DNA of 64,000 nt from positions 68,072 to 132,071 of the forward strand of contig VSDK01013054.1 of the NCBI GenBank assembly GCA_009767595.1. Reading direction: 5' to 3'. This DNA comes from Symbiodinium kawagutii (Eukaryota > Sar > Dinophyceae > Suessiales > Symbiodiniaceae). Below are positions 22,636-33,618 of the stretch, one piece after another (within the stretch, counting starts at the first letter, position 1; every line of letters starts with the position of its first letter). Made by a program: the position numbers and the translations under genes. The notes under the pieces are model-generated. The model had not been told where the DNA came from, ran no database searches, and saw only the letters and a program-made list of their open reading frames with translations.

Positions 22636-22825
22636 ATACATACCTAAATTTTTACCATATAGACACACACACATATATTTATACATAGACAATGACCGGT
22701 ACGTTCACATGGATCTATGCCAAATCGTTCGGTCTTGTTGTAGAAAGATTTGATAAGACGTGGCCTGTTCTGATCCTCAGCAGTTTTCGATCGTTTTCGC
22801 TGGTGAAGTTTGGCAGCCAAGGCCC

Positions 22826-23487
22826 ATGACGATTCCGCCACGTGAACGATCTGCATCACATGAGCGGCATGGTCAGTGGGAGGGCTCCAATGGTTATGAC
22901 TATGGAGAGTGGGGCGACTGGCAGAAAGGTGCGCCGGCTGAGCTGCTGATGTTCATCTTGCCATCAAAGAATCTGAGCACTTGAATTTGATGACAACAGC
23001 CCCGTAAAATGATGGCTGTTTACTTTGCAACATGGGCGGCAACGTTGATCATTCTCATTTTGGAATAGGACCCATATCATATGCCATGCGGCGATTGAAA
23101 GTACAACAGCATGGCAGCGCATTTCCTTCAGGTGCTGGTGGCGAGAAAGGATGGCCTGACCCCCAGCTCTTTCACACCAGTGGTGATGCAAATCGGCCCC
23201 AACTGCTTGAGGCCTGGAGGAGGCAAGGGAGGCCAGTGGGGTCGACCGTTTTCCATCGTTTCTGTTCTCATTTGACATGTGATTCTCGCGTGTTGGATGA
23301 GTCAACAGTGGTGCTTTGGGAGACTTCCGCCACCAATCCCTACCCTTGACTTGTTCTAAAATTGGGATGTGAAGTTGTGGATTGGCATATGTCCCATTGA
23401 GGCGGTTGGGGTGGCTATGGAAAGTTCGGAGGCTACGGCTACAACTATGAGCAAGGTGGTGATGGATACGGGTACCAGGGCTACTGA
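22826..23487 (+). CDS. Spliced gene for a Gly/Tyr-rich protein, possibly RNA-binding
   Basis: Exon 1 starts at ATG 22826 and runs to about 22925-22945, encoding a basic then Gly/Tyr/Trp-rich segment (N-G-Y-D-Y-G-E-W-G-D-W). A second exon begins at about 23102-23111 and ends at 23240, encoding A-A-H-F-L-Q-V-L-V-A-R-K-D-G-L and then P-G-G-G-K-G-G-Q-W. The last exon is 23402-23487, encoding G-W-G-G-Y-G-K-F-G-G-Y-G-Y-N-Y to TGA. The second intron (23241-23401, 161 bp) is GT-AG with matched phase 1 and restores a Gly codon, giving a smooth G-G-Q-W-G-G-W-G-G-Y junction. The first intron's exact edges are ambiguous. Gly/Tyr-rich tails are common in RNA-binding and self-associating proteins, but no RRM is visible. 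Confidence 0.55.
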
Positions 23488-25988
23488 GCTTGCTCTTGCG
23501 GGGATGTCAGTACATGCTGATCCCTCCCAGGGTCAGCAAGCGTAGCTTCCCATCGATAGACGTCCTATGATGCGATGTGGAAAAAGGGGGCCTGCTGCAG
23601 GCTGCACTGGAGTGGTCTCCACACTGCTGCCAGCACCAAATATCGATAGATATAGGTCCAAGATGGTCCAAGATGAAGTGACTGAGATGGGCATGTGACC
23701 AGGAATGATCGGCCCATGACCCGGGACGTTAGTAGTGAGAATGGGGATGCTCTTCGCATGGCCCCCGACATGTCAAAAAACGGCTGCCCGGGGGAACGGA
23801 AGGGAACTCTCCTCGTCGCAGCTCTGCGATAGGATGTGAGCATAGCAAGCACTTGTTTGAACTGGTCTCTCCCTGAAGTGATTGGTAATCAGGGCACCTA
23901 CACTTGCCCAAAGCGAGGATTTCTCTTTGTTTTGAGTGAAAGCCGTCAAAAATGTGCTTTCGGTAGAAATATCGACCAGGTTGGCAGTTTCAATGAGGCA
24001 GGGGGAATGTCATTCCCAATGTCTTGAGACAAAGCCCATTGCGCCTTCTAAAGAACCGCACGCTGTATCTGGTAATACTTCATGCCACCAAGCAAGATTC
24101 CAGCTTCAGAACTTACCATGGCAAGGCCCAAAATTCAATTTTCATGTCAATTCAATCACGGAGAGCAGACCAATTTCGATCAAAGACTACCCCGAGAGTT
24201 TTAGAGCTGCTGTATGTTGCCGTACAGATGGGATCCCTGATCTTTAGGTTGTCACCGCTTGGCTCCCCATACGGTTCTGATGGTGCGAGGCTATGTCGTC
24301 GAGGGTGGGTGAGTGGGATCTTTTTCAATTTCTTTGAAGGTTTTGACAGCTGTCATATTCATCACGGGCATCGTCATGATCATGATCACCATTTTCAATC
24401 TTGAATCGTCTCAAATGGATGCGGGTGTCAGAGCGGAATCCGCCCTGGCAGGTGCCATTTCCAGGGTTCAACATATCAATGGAGAATTCCCATCGCTAGG
24501 GTACCCCTCACCCACCCCCATGGACATCCTGCTGCTTCAGGCATCCCACCTTCGCTTTTGGCATCGTCTGGATGCCTATGGCAGGAGTTGCCATGGAGGG
24601 CAGCCCTTGAAATCCTCATATGTTGGATGGACTCAGTGGGTGATCTGCTACTGGTTTCATTGGTTTCCAAGGGGTTCCACCAAGTTCCACCCAGAAAGTG
24701 TTGCCCCATCTCTCCAAGAAAGCCACCGTCCAGGTGCATGGTCTCCGACTCCTTGGCAGGTGGGATCTGGGCTGCAATGGGATCAGAAGTTGATGATGGT
24801 TGATGATTAATCATGGTTGAGCCAAACATCTTGGAACGTTGTGGGTGGTCACATTTTGTGTATTTCTTCAAGGTTTGTCTGTGCAGAATGGAAATGCGCT
24901 GCAGCAAACCGGCCGGACTTTGAATGGCCGGGGTGTTGAACCTGGCTTCCACGACCCGAGCGCGTGCCAGGAGCCATGTGAGCATCAGAGCGGCTGATGG
25001 CTTCAAGCACTTTGATTTATTCCAGATTGTTCCGCCCCCAAACGCCCCACAAAAACAAGATGCTGAGCTCAGCCCAAGTTGGAGATGCTTCAAGTTGGAG
25101 CAAGGGTTCAGCCACCCAGCAGTCATCCATGGCGGTGAACCCCTCTTTGCTTCAGGCTCTCCGCATCGCACCTTGCATCAGCGGAAGAAGTCTGCAGGGA
25201 CTGGGCCGCCGGGAGTCCAAGGGCAATCCTTCCTAACACCCCCCTCAGCCCGGGCCCCAGCCACCACAAATGTGTAGATTCTGCGCAGGTTCCCTACCAC
25301 CAATATTTTCGCAGGGGAAGGAGGTTTGATGTAAGGAAGAGATTAAGAAAACAGACCAATTTTTCGCGTTCTTTCCGTATATTTTGGCCAAGCGCTCCAA
25401 TCCAAATGCCACAAGACACATTTCCGGCATAGACCTCTTACTCAACAGCGGCATCGACATCATGCATGTCATGACATTGGTTGGCAGTCCTGTTGGATGT
25501 ATTGGCTGGCCATTGTCCTGTATCAGCCTCCATGCGCAACGCTGATAGGCTCAAGTTAGCTGCTGCTAAGCCAATCATCTTGAATCATTCTAAGATATTG
25601 GACAGCGATGTACCATGCACTGACAGTTGAAATTCCGCGGTCATGGAAATGGTGTAACATTTTGACTGGCAATAGTTTCATTGTGCAGACAGGGGAGTTG
25701 TGTGGTAGGCGAGCATGGGGAAAAAGACACCAGCAGGTTATACAAATATTTTGGGGGACCAAACTTTAGTCAAATCATATTAAATCAATTCAGGGCATGC
25801 GACACAATGATGCCAAGTTAGCATTTGGTCAATCATTTGCATAGATGATTTCTGAGATCTTTGGCTTTCAACGATTTCTGATCTAAGCCAATCTAAGTTG
25901 CATCCCATTGAAAACTGCTCCCAGCTTAATGCCGCAGAATGAATCGCCCACGTCCCATAAGCTCTGGAGCTAACGTATCGAACCATCG
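23488..25988. other. Possible membrane-protein exons; otherwise no firm gene
   Basis: Two + strand pieces read as coding: about 24145-24250 (R-V-L-E-L-L-Y-V-A-V-Q-M-G-S-L-I-F) and about 24340-24455, which has a membrane segment (V-L-T-A-V-I-F-I-T-G-I-V-M-I-M-I-T-I-F). They may be adjacent exons of a transport protein gene. A 231-codon minus frame (24476-25171) has no motif and opposes + frames that read equally well. 25300-25985 holds nothing clear. Confidence 0.3.
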
Positions 25989-26945
25989 ATGAGGGCAGAG
26001 CGCCGAGCAGGTCTTTGCGCGGTGTGTTTGATCTCTGTGGCCACTGTGTGTACTACGCAGCTCACCCGGGGTGCTCAGAATCAACTGAATGCTCCAGGCT
26101 TCGTGGCGTATGTGCACATTGCCATGATGGCCTTCTTGCTGCCGCTGGCATGGGCTTTCAAGAAGGATGATTCCAGTGCATTTCCGGCGAGTTTCCGGGA
26201 TGTCTGCATTTTTCTACCGCTTTGGGTGGTCTCCAACTATTGCTTGGTCCGGGCTTTGGCCTTGGCGCCAGCTGGTTTGGTCCAATGCTTGTTTGGAACT
26301 GGTCCTGCACAGGTGGCAATTCTAAGCCGAATTTTCTTGCAGGAGCCCCTGACGCGTTTGCGCATCATCGCCGTCCTTTTGGCCTTTGCAGGCGTCTTGG
26401 CTCTGGCAGCGCACGCCCAGTTCCAGGGTGATTCTGCCCTGGACGTGCTACTGGGAACCTGCTGTGCCACGCTGGCTGTGGTGGCAGCTGCTTGCTACAA
26501 AGTTGCTTTCAAGGTTCGCTTGGGGAAACCTCCGGCCTTTGTGGTCCTTGGAGTTGTTGGAACATTGGGTCTGGTCGCAGCTGTCTTGGGCTTACCCTTG
26601 GTGCTGTTGCTATCCCTGCTTGGTTTGGAAGACCGATGGTGGAGCAGCTCGGTGAAAGTGACCTGGTCCTTGGTGTTTGGCAGCGCTGCCTTTGACATGG
26701 TCTACAACACCTCTTTGGCTTGGGGCTTGGCAGTCAGCAGCCCGGTTTTCGTATCCCTTGGGGCCAACATCGGCACACCTGTAAACATGTTGGTGGATGG
26801 GGTGCTGCACGGAGAGTGGCCATCGCTTCTGCAGTATGGGGGCACAGTTCTCATTGCCATCTCCTTCATTCTGCTTGTCTTCTGCGAGAATGAGCACCCC
26901 GTGACGTCGCAAGTGAGCCAGTCCTTGATTGTGACAAGGAGCTAG
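25989..26945 (+). CDS. Drug/metabolite-superfamily transporter, SLC35F3/F4-like
   Basis: A single-exon gene of 318 residues from ATG 25989 to TAG. About ten hydrophobic segments are visible, the normal topology of EamA/DMT-type carriers. Characteristic pieces are W-V-V-S-N-Y-C-L-V-R-A-L-A (about 78-90, where SLC35F proteins have W-x-L-S-N-Y), a repeat-half A-A-C-Y-K-V-A-F-K (about 167-175) and P-V-F-V-S-L-G-A-N-I-G-T-P-V-N-M (about 253-268). These match the pattern of the SLC35F3/F4 subgroup, one of whose members has been linked to thiamine uptake. The substrate here is unknown. Length is close to the core of the family, lacking long tails. It probably sits in the plasma or an internal membrane. 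Absence of introns fits retroposed or highly expressed dinoflagellate genes. Confidence 0.8.
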   Translation: MRAERRAGLCAVCLISVATVCTTQLTRGAQNQLNAPGFVAYVHIAMMAFLLPLAWAFKKDDSSAFPASFRDVCIFLPLWVVSNYCLVRALALAPAGLVQCLFGTGPAQVAILSRIFLQEPLTRLRIIAVLLAFAGVLALAAHAQFQGDSALDVLLGTCCATLAVVAAACYKVAFKVRLGKPPAFVVLGVVGTLGLVAAVLGLPLVLLLSLLGLEDRWWSSSVKVTWSLVFGSAAFDMVYNTSLAWGLAVSSPVFVSLGANIGTPVNMLVDGVLHGEWPSLLQYGGTVLIAISFILLVFCENEHPVTSQVSQSLIVTRS

Positions 26946-27875
26946 GTGATATAGATGACGCCGTGCCATTCCAATTGATTCATCGCTTAGTCTATCTTAG
27001 TCTCGTAAATTCTGACCGGCCCTGGACATCATTTCTTTCTCAGGGACCCCGGAGACTTAGTGGTGGACTTTGCATCTGGAAGCTGGCCAGCATAAAAACA
27101 GCTTGCGCAGAGAAGACTCCCACGCAGCGAAAAAAATGCGGGAGGATGCGGAATGGAAAAGTGGAACAAAATGGCTGGTGGCTGCTTGGCTCGTGTCACT
27201 TGAGATGTGGGCATTCTCAGCACCCATCCGAGGCGGCCAATGACAAAGACCGGGTCACCAGGGCTTTGCCAACCCGAGGCCTTGTAGATCCTTGTGGGCC
27301 ATGCTGTGGCTCCGCTGCGAGTTGGCAGGGCTGGTGACCCTACTGTTCCCCCGGTTCCAGGTGGCATGGAGTTGACTGATCCAACGAAGCCTTGCATTCT
27401 GCGCGACACGTGGGGGTCCTTGGCTGGCTTAGCGCCGAATCACGGAAACAACAAACGCCAACAGCAGCAACAACCACACTATTCACAAGAACGGCATCCA
27501 TTTCAAAATAGTGCAGATACCGTTTCAATGAGAAGCGATCGGTTCCAATATGTTCCAATAATCGCAAATGCCATCCCGAATGCGAGGTGTTAGTTCCAAA
27601 ATGCACCAGCAGAGGAGCGGTTCCAAAATGCTGCAAGCATCCTTCAGAATGAAAGGTGTTAGCTCCAAGATGCTGCAAACACTATGCCAAATGATAGGTA
27701 TCAATTCCAACATGCTGCAGGTATCACGTGCACAAATGCTGCAACCAGGAAGCAAACAGCCCCAAAACCTACGAAACCAAAACATTTGTTCAACACACCC
27801 ATCAACGACAGGTCAAGATGACTTCTTCAGTTGAGCTTAGCCCCAAGAGAAAATGACATCCAGCAACATCCATGA
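26946..27875. other. Spacer with degenerate tandem repeats
   Basis: Between about 27500 and 27745 a roughly 40-65 bp unit around GGTTCCAAAATGCTGCAAGC is repeated four or five times with drift. It is open on both strands (89 codons plus, 86 codons minus), which is a consequence of the repeat. No gene is supported. Confidence 0.5.
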
Positions 27876-27988
27876 CTGGTTGGTGGTTTCAAAGATTTTT
27901 ATTTTCCCTAGTAATCATATGTAATCATTAACAATTGGTTGGTTGACCTACAGTTTTCATAGGGGTTGAAACATGTTGAAACCACCAG
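27876..27988. mobile_element. Short inverted-repeat element, family 2 (introner-like), copy A
   Basis: Left end CTGGTTGGTGGTTTC and right end TTGAAACCACCAG form imperfect terminal inverted repeats. The interior ATTTTTATTTTCCCTAGTA and AACAATTGGTTGGTTGAC is shared with 55765-55861. Read as an intron, it starts GTTGG at 27879 and ends CCAG at 27988. Confidence 0.65.
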
Positions 27989-28020
27989 ATGAATATTGAT
28001 CCAAAAAAACCTGTCCGTCA

Positions 28021-28577
28021 ATGCCCTCAACTTTCCACATCGCCACCCATCAAGGCCCCACCTTTGTGTACTTTGGAAGCCGCCTGGTTGGACGGTCCGG
28101 AGCCGAGCTTGGGGCCTGGTTGGATGAATCAACGATCAAAACTTGGGCCAAAGTCTTGAAAGGATCAAGTTTCGAAGCCGACCCAACAGCCGCAAGCATT
28201 GGATTTCAAGCCTTTTTTTTCGGGGCGGCGTTTTTTTGGTTGGTTGATGAGGGCGGTTAATAATAGCTGGTTTAATGGTTAATAACAGAGGATGACCACT
28301 AGCAACTATGGGGGATATTTGGAGTGGGATTCAAGTTCCCGTGGCAGAATCGGAAGCAGCTATGAAGGAAGCAACCGCTGATTTTCCAACAGGCACGTCA
28401 TCTCAACATGGCTTTCGATTGCCAGGTCGATCCACCAGAGGCTACAAGGTGGGCCCCCCTAGTTATAACTTGGTTTATAAGGCCATCTAACTATACTTAT
28501 ATCTACTATAACTGGTAGTTACCCTACTTATAACCCAACTTATGGCTGGTTTGGGGCCCACCTTGTAGTTGATCTGA
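28021..28577 (+). CDS. Small spliced gene of unknown function interrupted by an introner-like element
   Basis: Exon 1 starts at ATG 28021 and encodes M-P-S-T-F-H-I-A-T-H-Q-G-P-T-F-V-Y-F-G-S, then a soluble helical stretch (A-W-L-D-E-S-T-I-K-T-W-A-K-V-L-K). It ends near 28164-28195; GT and GC donors of the right phase are both available. The next exon follows TTCAAG at about 28336 and encodes P-V-A-E-S-E-A-A-M-K-E-A-T-A-D-F-P, then R-S-T-R-G-Y-K, ending at AAG 28448. The next intron is almost exactly the inverted-repeat element 28442-28568 (GTGGGC...TTGTAG), after which the frame reads Leu-Ile-stop (28569-28577). No known domain. Confidence 0.4.
28442..28568. mobile_element. 127-bp element with perfect 16-bp terminal inverted repeats
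   Basis: Left end CTACAAGGTGGGCCCC (28442-28457) is the exact reverse complement of the right end GGGGCCCACCTTGTAG (28553-28568). If the outer TA on each side is the target duplication, the element proper starts CAAGG and ends CCTTG. The inner part contains further TTATAA/ACTTAT-rich sub-repeats. Its first GT and last AG can act as splice sites. Confidence 0.8.
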
Positions 28578-29932
28578 TCTTCTTTCAAGTGTACAGTATA
28601 CAGCATGCAGAATCCGCAGCACACAAGCAAATCTACTGACAGATAGTCAATTGATTCGGTAGCCGTTACAACTATTGAGTAATTGATGGTCACCGAGGGA
28701 GGGGGAGAGAGAGTTAGAGATATGCTTAGTCATATTTCAGTAATCATTTGAGTATATCTAGCTGGTCAATGGATGCTTGATTGTTTTATGTCAATTTGTT
28801 GATTTGCTTTCATTTGCCGACCAGTGATTGAACTATCATAGTTAAGCGATACATTATTGATCGCATTTCTCGATTCCAATTCATTGAGAATTGTATAGCA
28901 CTAGTTGATGATTCCAATGAGTAGTTAGTTCATTGAGAATTGTAATCCCACCAGTTGATGGGATTTTCCCATCCATCCCGGACACTTGGTAGCCGCCCAA
29001 GGTGTCGGTATCTCACAGCACTGGTGGCAACCAACGGAGTGCTGATGTATCAGGCGTTGGTGTCATGCCTTGCCATGGGGTCAACAGAACAGTCTTGGCC
29101 TCCAACATTTGCTGCAAAGATCTGCGTGTCTCATTCACATTCGTTCAACCCATCAATGTAAATCAAGGTTATCTATGTTGACATTGCCATGGTCATCATC
29201 ATCAACACCAGAAGTTGCAATCATCCAGGGCTCAGATCCAGGACACATAAAGCTCTCAGCTGCTAGACACAGGCCATGAAGACGTCACACCATGACATGC
29301 CAAAGTCAAGTGACTGGTAGACCCTCACACCACCTCCGCAGGCAGTGCCTATCCAAGGCTTCAGGCTGACTGGGAGATTCAGCAACTTTCTGTTGCCTTT
29401 GCCCGACATCTTGGTTTAGTAGGGTCTTGTAGGGTGTCTATACTTGTCTTTGCGTGGCAACCAAATGGTCAATTTTCCGTGGGGATAATGAACCATTTGT
29501 TACTGAGCTTGTTATATCATGTTCATGGGTTAAATTCAGTGAAGTCCCCTACCGATGTTCCCCGTGCCATATGACATGTGGAAACATGGCTTGCTTGGAT
29601 GATGTGTGGGGGACAGGGCTGTCAACTGTACCTGCACTGTATGATATGTGGCAGCTATATCTCTTGATGTGTATGTCGCCATTGAACGGAGACAAAGGTC
29701 AAAGATTCCTACACAAAACGGAAGCAAACATAAGTTGCGTTTGCTACTTCTCAGTGCCACGAAAGCGGCCAAGTGGTGTGGAGCTTTCCGCAAGTCCAAG
29801 TAGCAACAATCAATTCTGAATTCAAGATTTCCACAGCAATAAATAGCTATCTATTATTACGGGCAGACGCCGCTGTAGCAGTGAATCAACCAACAGATGT
29901 TTGTTGTGAGAAACACTGGCTATACGCAGTGA
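28578..29932. other. No firm gene
   Basis: AT-rich sequence, then several short + frames between 28955 and 29280 and 29454-29819 that are partly protein-like but lack motifs or joinable splice sites. Confidence 0.4.
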
Positions 29933-30028
29933 TTTAGGGTTTAGGGTTTTAGGGTTTGAGTTTTAGGGCTTAGGGGTTTAGGGTTTTAGGGTTTAGGGTT
30001 TACGGTTAGGGCTTTAGGGCTTAGGGCT
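29933..30028. repeat. Interstitial telomere-like repeats (TTTAGGG type)
   Basis: About a dozen units of TTTAGGG and close variants (TTTTAGGG, TTAGGG, TTTAGGGC, TTTACGG) in one orientation. TTTAGGG is the telomere unit of plants and of dinoflagellates. Drift among units shows it is old and internal. Confidence 0.9.
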
Positions 30029-30099
30029 TCTTGATTCTCAGAGTTGCAAAACAACGGGCCTGCGCAGAGTTTTGAACAGTTGACAAGACTAACTTCTGG

Positions 30100-30633
30100 G
30101 CAGGTCTTGTGCATCCGGGCAAACCATGGAGTCTTGCCGTGTTATTGGTATGGCTACAACATAGCTCGTTTTGTCACAGTCGCATAGCTATTAAGAGTGG
30201 AGGAGTTTGGCGGCTTCGGCATGATTGGCAGAAAGTAGCCGAAGGGTTTACACAAAATTTGACCACAAGGGGTTGCTTGCAGAAGCATCAGGACTGGATC
30301 ATGGAGGAATTGGGTGCCGAGCATCCGATTGCTTGGGGCCAAAGTGGAGCTGGGTGGATTCCATTTGCCATGCGCAAACGATTTCAATCAGAATGTGGAA
30401 TCTTGAATTCGCATGAAAAACATTGGAAAAATGGAAATGTGATCCCTTCAGCATGCCGAAAAAAAATCGACCGGTCACAGCAACTGCGAGCACACGAGGA
30501 TCAGCTTAGACTTGCCAGATTTGACCAGGCCAGAGATGCATCTGCAGCCTTTGGTCTTTTACATCGACTGGTGCCTATACCAAGTGGCTGGGATGGTACC
30601 GCTGGCTGCATCCACAAAGGCATGTGCTCTTAA
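30100..30633 (+). CDS. Possible last exon of an unknown gene
   Basis: An open frame of about 174 codons follows CTTCTGGGCAG at 30099 and ends at TAA 30631-30633. It begins with a hydrophobic segment (S-L-A-V-L-L-V-W-L) that could be a signal anchor, followed by Trp/His-rich polar sequence with five cysteines (C-L-Q-K-H; C-G-I-L-N; C-R-K-K-I). No ATG lies at the start, so either an upstream exon supplies it or the frame is spurious. No family recognised. Confidence 0.35.
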   Translation, partial: AGLVHPGKPWSLAVLLVWLQHSSFCHSRIAIKSGGVWRLRHDWQKVAEGFTQNLTTRGCLQKHQDWIMEELGAEHPIAWGQSGAGWIPFAMRKRFQSECGILNSHEKHWKNGNVIPSACRKKIDRSQQLRAHEDQLRLARFDQARDASAAFGLLHRLVPIPSGWDGTAGCIHKGMCS

Positions 30634-31319
30634 GATATCACCTTTTGCACCAAGCTCTGTGTGAAAAGTGCACTTGAGGCTAGGCACTTGGCTTTTTGTA
30701 TGCGCGTGCCCACGCAGAAAGATGCACGCACAAGAATACACATACTGAACACATCTATCTATATTTACATTTCCCCCCCATTTGGGGAATATCGTGGAAT
30801 ATTCTGATCGTATTCCACACACATTTATATACATATATTATTGTCAATTTGTGGCAGAACATCCAAGCTTGGATGTGCCCACGTTCAACCCGCAACTGCG
30901 CGTCATCGCAGCGGCTACAGCTTGAGTGCGGCACATGAACCCTCCCTTTCTACGACGTTTGTACTCACTTCCGCTCGACGGGGTCCTTTGGATGGCTTTA
31001 TGTAAAAAAAAGTATACCTGGCAATCTCGGTAAATCAAGGCATTCAAAATCACTTTACCAGTTGTCGTACCCTTAAATTTTAATGGTGTGTTTCATATCT
31101 CCCAAACTATCCTGCATGCGTTAATTAGGCCAATCGATCGTTGATCGCCTGACCAAAATCAATTCTCGAAAGGCAAAAGGGCCAACAATCAACAATCATT
31201 CAACAACGAATTGCACACAATTCTTCAACAACTTAGAATAAAAACTCCAAAAATCCGGGCAAACGCATGGTCCACGGGACAGATCTTGGGTCGGAACCGG
31301 CTCCTCTTTGTGTGTCGCC
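30634..31319. other. No supported gene
   Basis: AT-rich sequence with CA-containing tracts; short frames only. Confidence 0.4.
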
Positions 31320-31877
31320 ATGCGCCGTGTTGCCGTGACCTCCGGAGCCTTGGGCGCCCTGGGCGCTGTGGTGGCGCTGCTGTGGTTCAGACGTCAGGGG
31401 GCCCAGGGGCAGGGGGCCTGGCAGGGCCGAGGCTTAACGGCTTGTAGAGGTGGTTGGCTGGGGACAGTGATCAGCCACCAGCTGCTGAAGTGGCTCAGCT
31501 TCGACTTGGTTGCTTTGGATGATGTGTTTGGGCGAGTTGGGAAAAGAACTTCGAACAGCGGGAAAGCCTATAGATACAGATATCCAGAAGTGTGGGAAGT
31601 TGTGCGCTCATTGCAGACATTTCAGCATGAAGCCCGGCAAAGTGCAGGTAGCAAATCCCTGGTTTTTTCTTTCAGCAGTGCTTTTCTTGGGTCCCTTGCT
31701 GTATCTCACAGGTGTAGCTGACATTGGTTAGGCATGGAGAAGCGCTTCCTCCAAATTTTTGCTGGCAATTTTGGGGCGATTGCCCTGCCAGCCTGGCCAG
31801 GCCACTACAAACGACAGCCTCGCGATTCAACGGCAACCGAGGTGAAGGTGATCCCTGAGGCACCGGCCCTGGTGTGA
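31320..31877 (+). CDS. Two-exon gene for a 157-residue membrane-anchored or organelle protein
   Basis: Exon 1 is 31320-31647 and exon 2 is 31732-31877. The intron (84 bp) is GTAGCA...GTTAG. Both edges are phase 1 and restore a GGC codon; total coding length is 474 nt, exactly 158 codons. The N-terminus has M-R-R followed by a hydrophobic, Gly/Ala-rich helix (V-T-S-G-A-L-G-A-L-G-A-V-V-A-L-L-W-F) and then R-R, typical of a single membrane anchor or organelle-targeting segment. The rest is soluble; the second exon encodes M-E-K-R-F-L-Q-I-F-A-G-N-F-G-A-I-A and ends P-E-A-P-A-L-V. A second frame inside exon 1 (31540-31730) is also open, so an alternative model exists. Function unknown. Confidence 0.45.
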
Positions 31878-33060
31878 TGTTGATGAAAGATGGGGACTGG
31901 TTGGTAACGAGGGAAATGATGGGTCATCATCCGGACATAATGTCAATGGATGTCAATGGTTAATGATGAATTCGTACTTCATGGTCGAGAATCTTTGATG
32001 ATTCCGACAATCTTTGGACAATTCGCCGGTGGAATGACCATATCAAAATATGGATTGGACAATGGTTCATGCAAGTTCCATCTCGTTGAATTGATGGAGC
32101 TTAATTAATCGCGGTTCACTCGCGACTGGCGTCTTTCTCTAGGCAGCTTCGCATCTGCAAATGGCTTAAGTGGCATAGAGGTGTCCACCCTCTTCCATCT
32201 GGCCGCGGTCGCAAAGTGGAATCCCATATGGCAACATGTGAGGTGGGACGATGGCATGCCCAAATTCATCAACATCAACATTTGTCAATTTGTCATGTTC
32301 CGTTTGACATTTTGACATTTTTTGTATTGGGCACCAATTTTTGGACGCCCTGATGTTGACCCTCACCTTGGGAGTGAAGATCGCTCTGAAGGAAAAGGCA
32401 ACGACTACAACCACTGCGACCCCAGCGACACCTGCAACGACTGCAGTTCCAACCGCAACGACCAGTGCACCACAAAACCTCTCTGCCCGGGGCCTTGGGT
32501 GGACACATGGGGTCAATCATCTGGCTGGGTAAGGCTCCATTCCCTCCATCCTTTTGGCACATCGTTTTGGTGTGGGGCTTTGAGCACCGTGCTTTGAGCA
32601 CTGGCTTTCTTCACACATGGGTGACAGTTGGTGAAAGTTGCTTGGTTCTTCAGTTTTCCAAGCCTTTGGGGAGTCTACACCCGAAAAAAAGGGGTGCACA
32701 CTCTGCAAACTGGTGCGGTTACGCGCCTCTCAGCCGTTGAGGTCTCTTGGGCCGCGCAGGCAGTTCAGGCAGTGCGGACACCCAGCATGGCTCGGGGCAA
32801 TGTGCTGAAAACCTGGATACTTCAACTGTAATAGCCGCCACAGCGGGGATCTTTTGTGCCGACTCAAACGCCACGGTCAATGGTTAGACATGTGAGACAA
32901 TGAAGTAACATGAAGCACCCACCACAACGTTACCAAGGCCAAAGATGCGATGGCCACACGGGATGAGAAGCCCAGCGAGGTGCGTCAGTGCAGCTGATGA
33001 GCACCCATGGTTAAGAATAATGGTTAACTAAAGGAGATGATAACCATCAATACTAGGGGC
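31878..33060. other. No firm gene
   Basis: A Thr/Ala/Pro-rich + frame at 32341-32532 and overlapping frames on the other strand are low complexity. Nothing else is supported. Confidence 0.4.
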
Positions 33061-33070
33061 TAGAAAGGTG

Positions 33071-33072
<2 letters not shown>

Positions 33073-33120
<48 letters not shown>

Positions 33121-33182
33121 CGATGACTGCGGATCTAAGGATGTAATAATGATGTCTCTCTCTCTCTCTGTGCGTGTCTCTG
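33073..33182. repeat. GAT trinucleotide array and CT/GT tracts
   Basis: An uninterrupted GAT array at about 33073-33120 is followed by CT and GT dinucleotide runs to about 33190. Confidence 0.95.
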
Positions 33183-33375
33183 TGTGTGTGAACATGTATG
33201 GAGTTGTTTGACAACAAAAAATCATGCTGACCATGCCGACGGACATATATACACAGATAGGCTGCAATCAATGAGATGACAATCCCCCCCGAGCAGCTCT
33301 CGCACGAGATTACGAGATCAAATTGACAGTGCACACTGCAGCAGTTTGAGCCTCCAAGATTTCCATCGCTTCAAT

Positions 33376-33618
33376 ATGCCTCGGGCCTGCCTTTGTCGCC
33401 CGGTGTTGCTGGCCCTCGCCATCCATGTGGCCTGGTCGCCTTGCAATTTTGCATCATGGCGGGCCCCTGTGACCCGGCCGCGCCAGTGCTTCTCGGCATT
33501 GCCAGTTGAGGTGAAGGAGGATACGGAAGCACTTCTGGGAGCAAAATCAATGCGGCAACACGCTTGGAGGAACAAGGCAGGCAGAGTGCAGAATCTCAAT
33601 AAAGGCTGCCTACTCTGA
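33376..33618 (+). CDS. Possible first exon of a plastid-targeted protein
   Basis: An ATG-started frame of 80 codons. It opens with a signal-peptide-like segment (M-P-R-A-C-L-C-R-P-V-L-L-A-L-A-I-H-V-A), then an aromatic N-F-A-S-W-R-A-P and a basic, acid-free stretch (V-T-R-P-R). Signal peptide followed by a Phe-containing transit-like region is the usual layout of plastid targeting in peridinin dinoflagellates. A possible donor GTGAAG follows V-E at about 33510. The mature protein is not identifiable. Confidence 0.35.
   Translation: MPRACLCRPVLLALAIHVAWSPCNFASWRAPVTRPRQCFSALPVEVKEDTEALLGAKSMRQHAWRNKAGRVQNLNKGCLL

Larger units (their letters stand above)
15333..22641 (+). mobile_element. Complete Ty1/copia-order LTR retrotransposon
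   Basis: The element spans 15339-22635 (7297 bp). Its two 89-bp terminal repeats are identical by eye, start TG and end CA. It is flanked by the 6-bp direct repeat ATACAT (15333-15338 and 22636-22641). The order of domains is gag, zinc knuckle, protease, extra ORF, methyltransferase-like domain, integrase, reverse transcriptase and RNase H. Integrase before reverse transcriptase is diagnostic of Ty1/copia. All expected catalytic residues in integrase, reverse transcriptase and RNase H are present and the Pol frame has no stop, so the copy looks young and possibly active. It inserted into low-complexity DNA (AC/AT tracts). Confidence 0.95.
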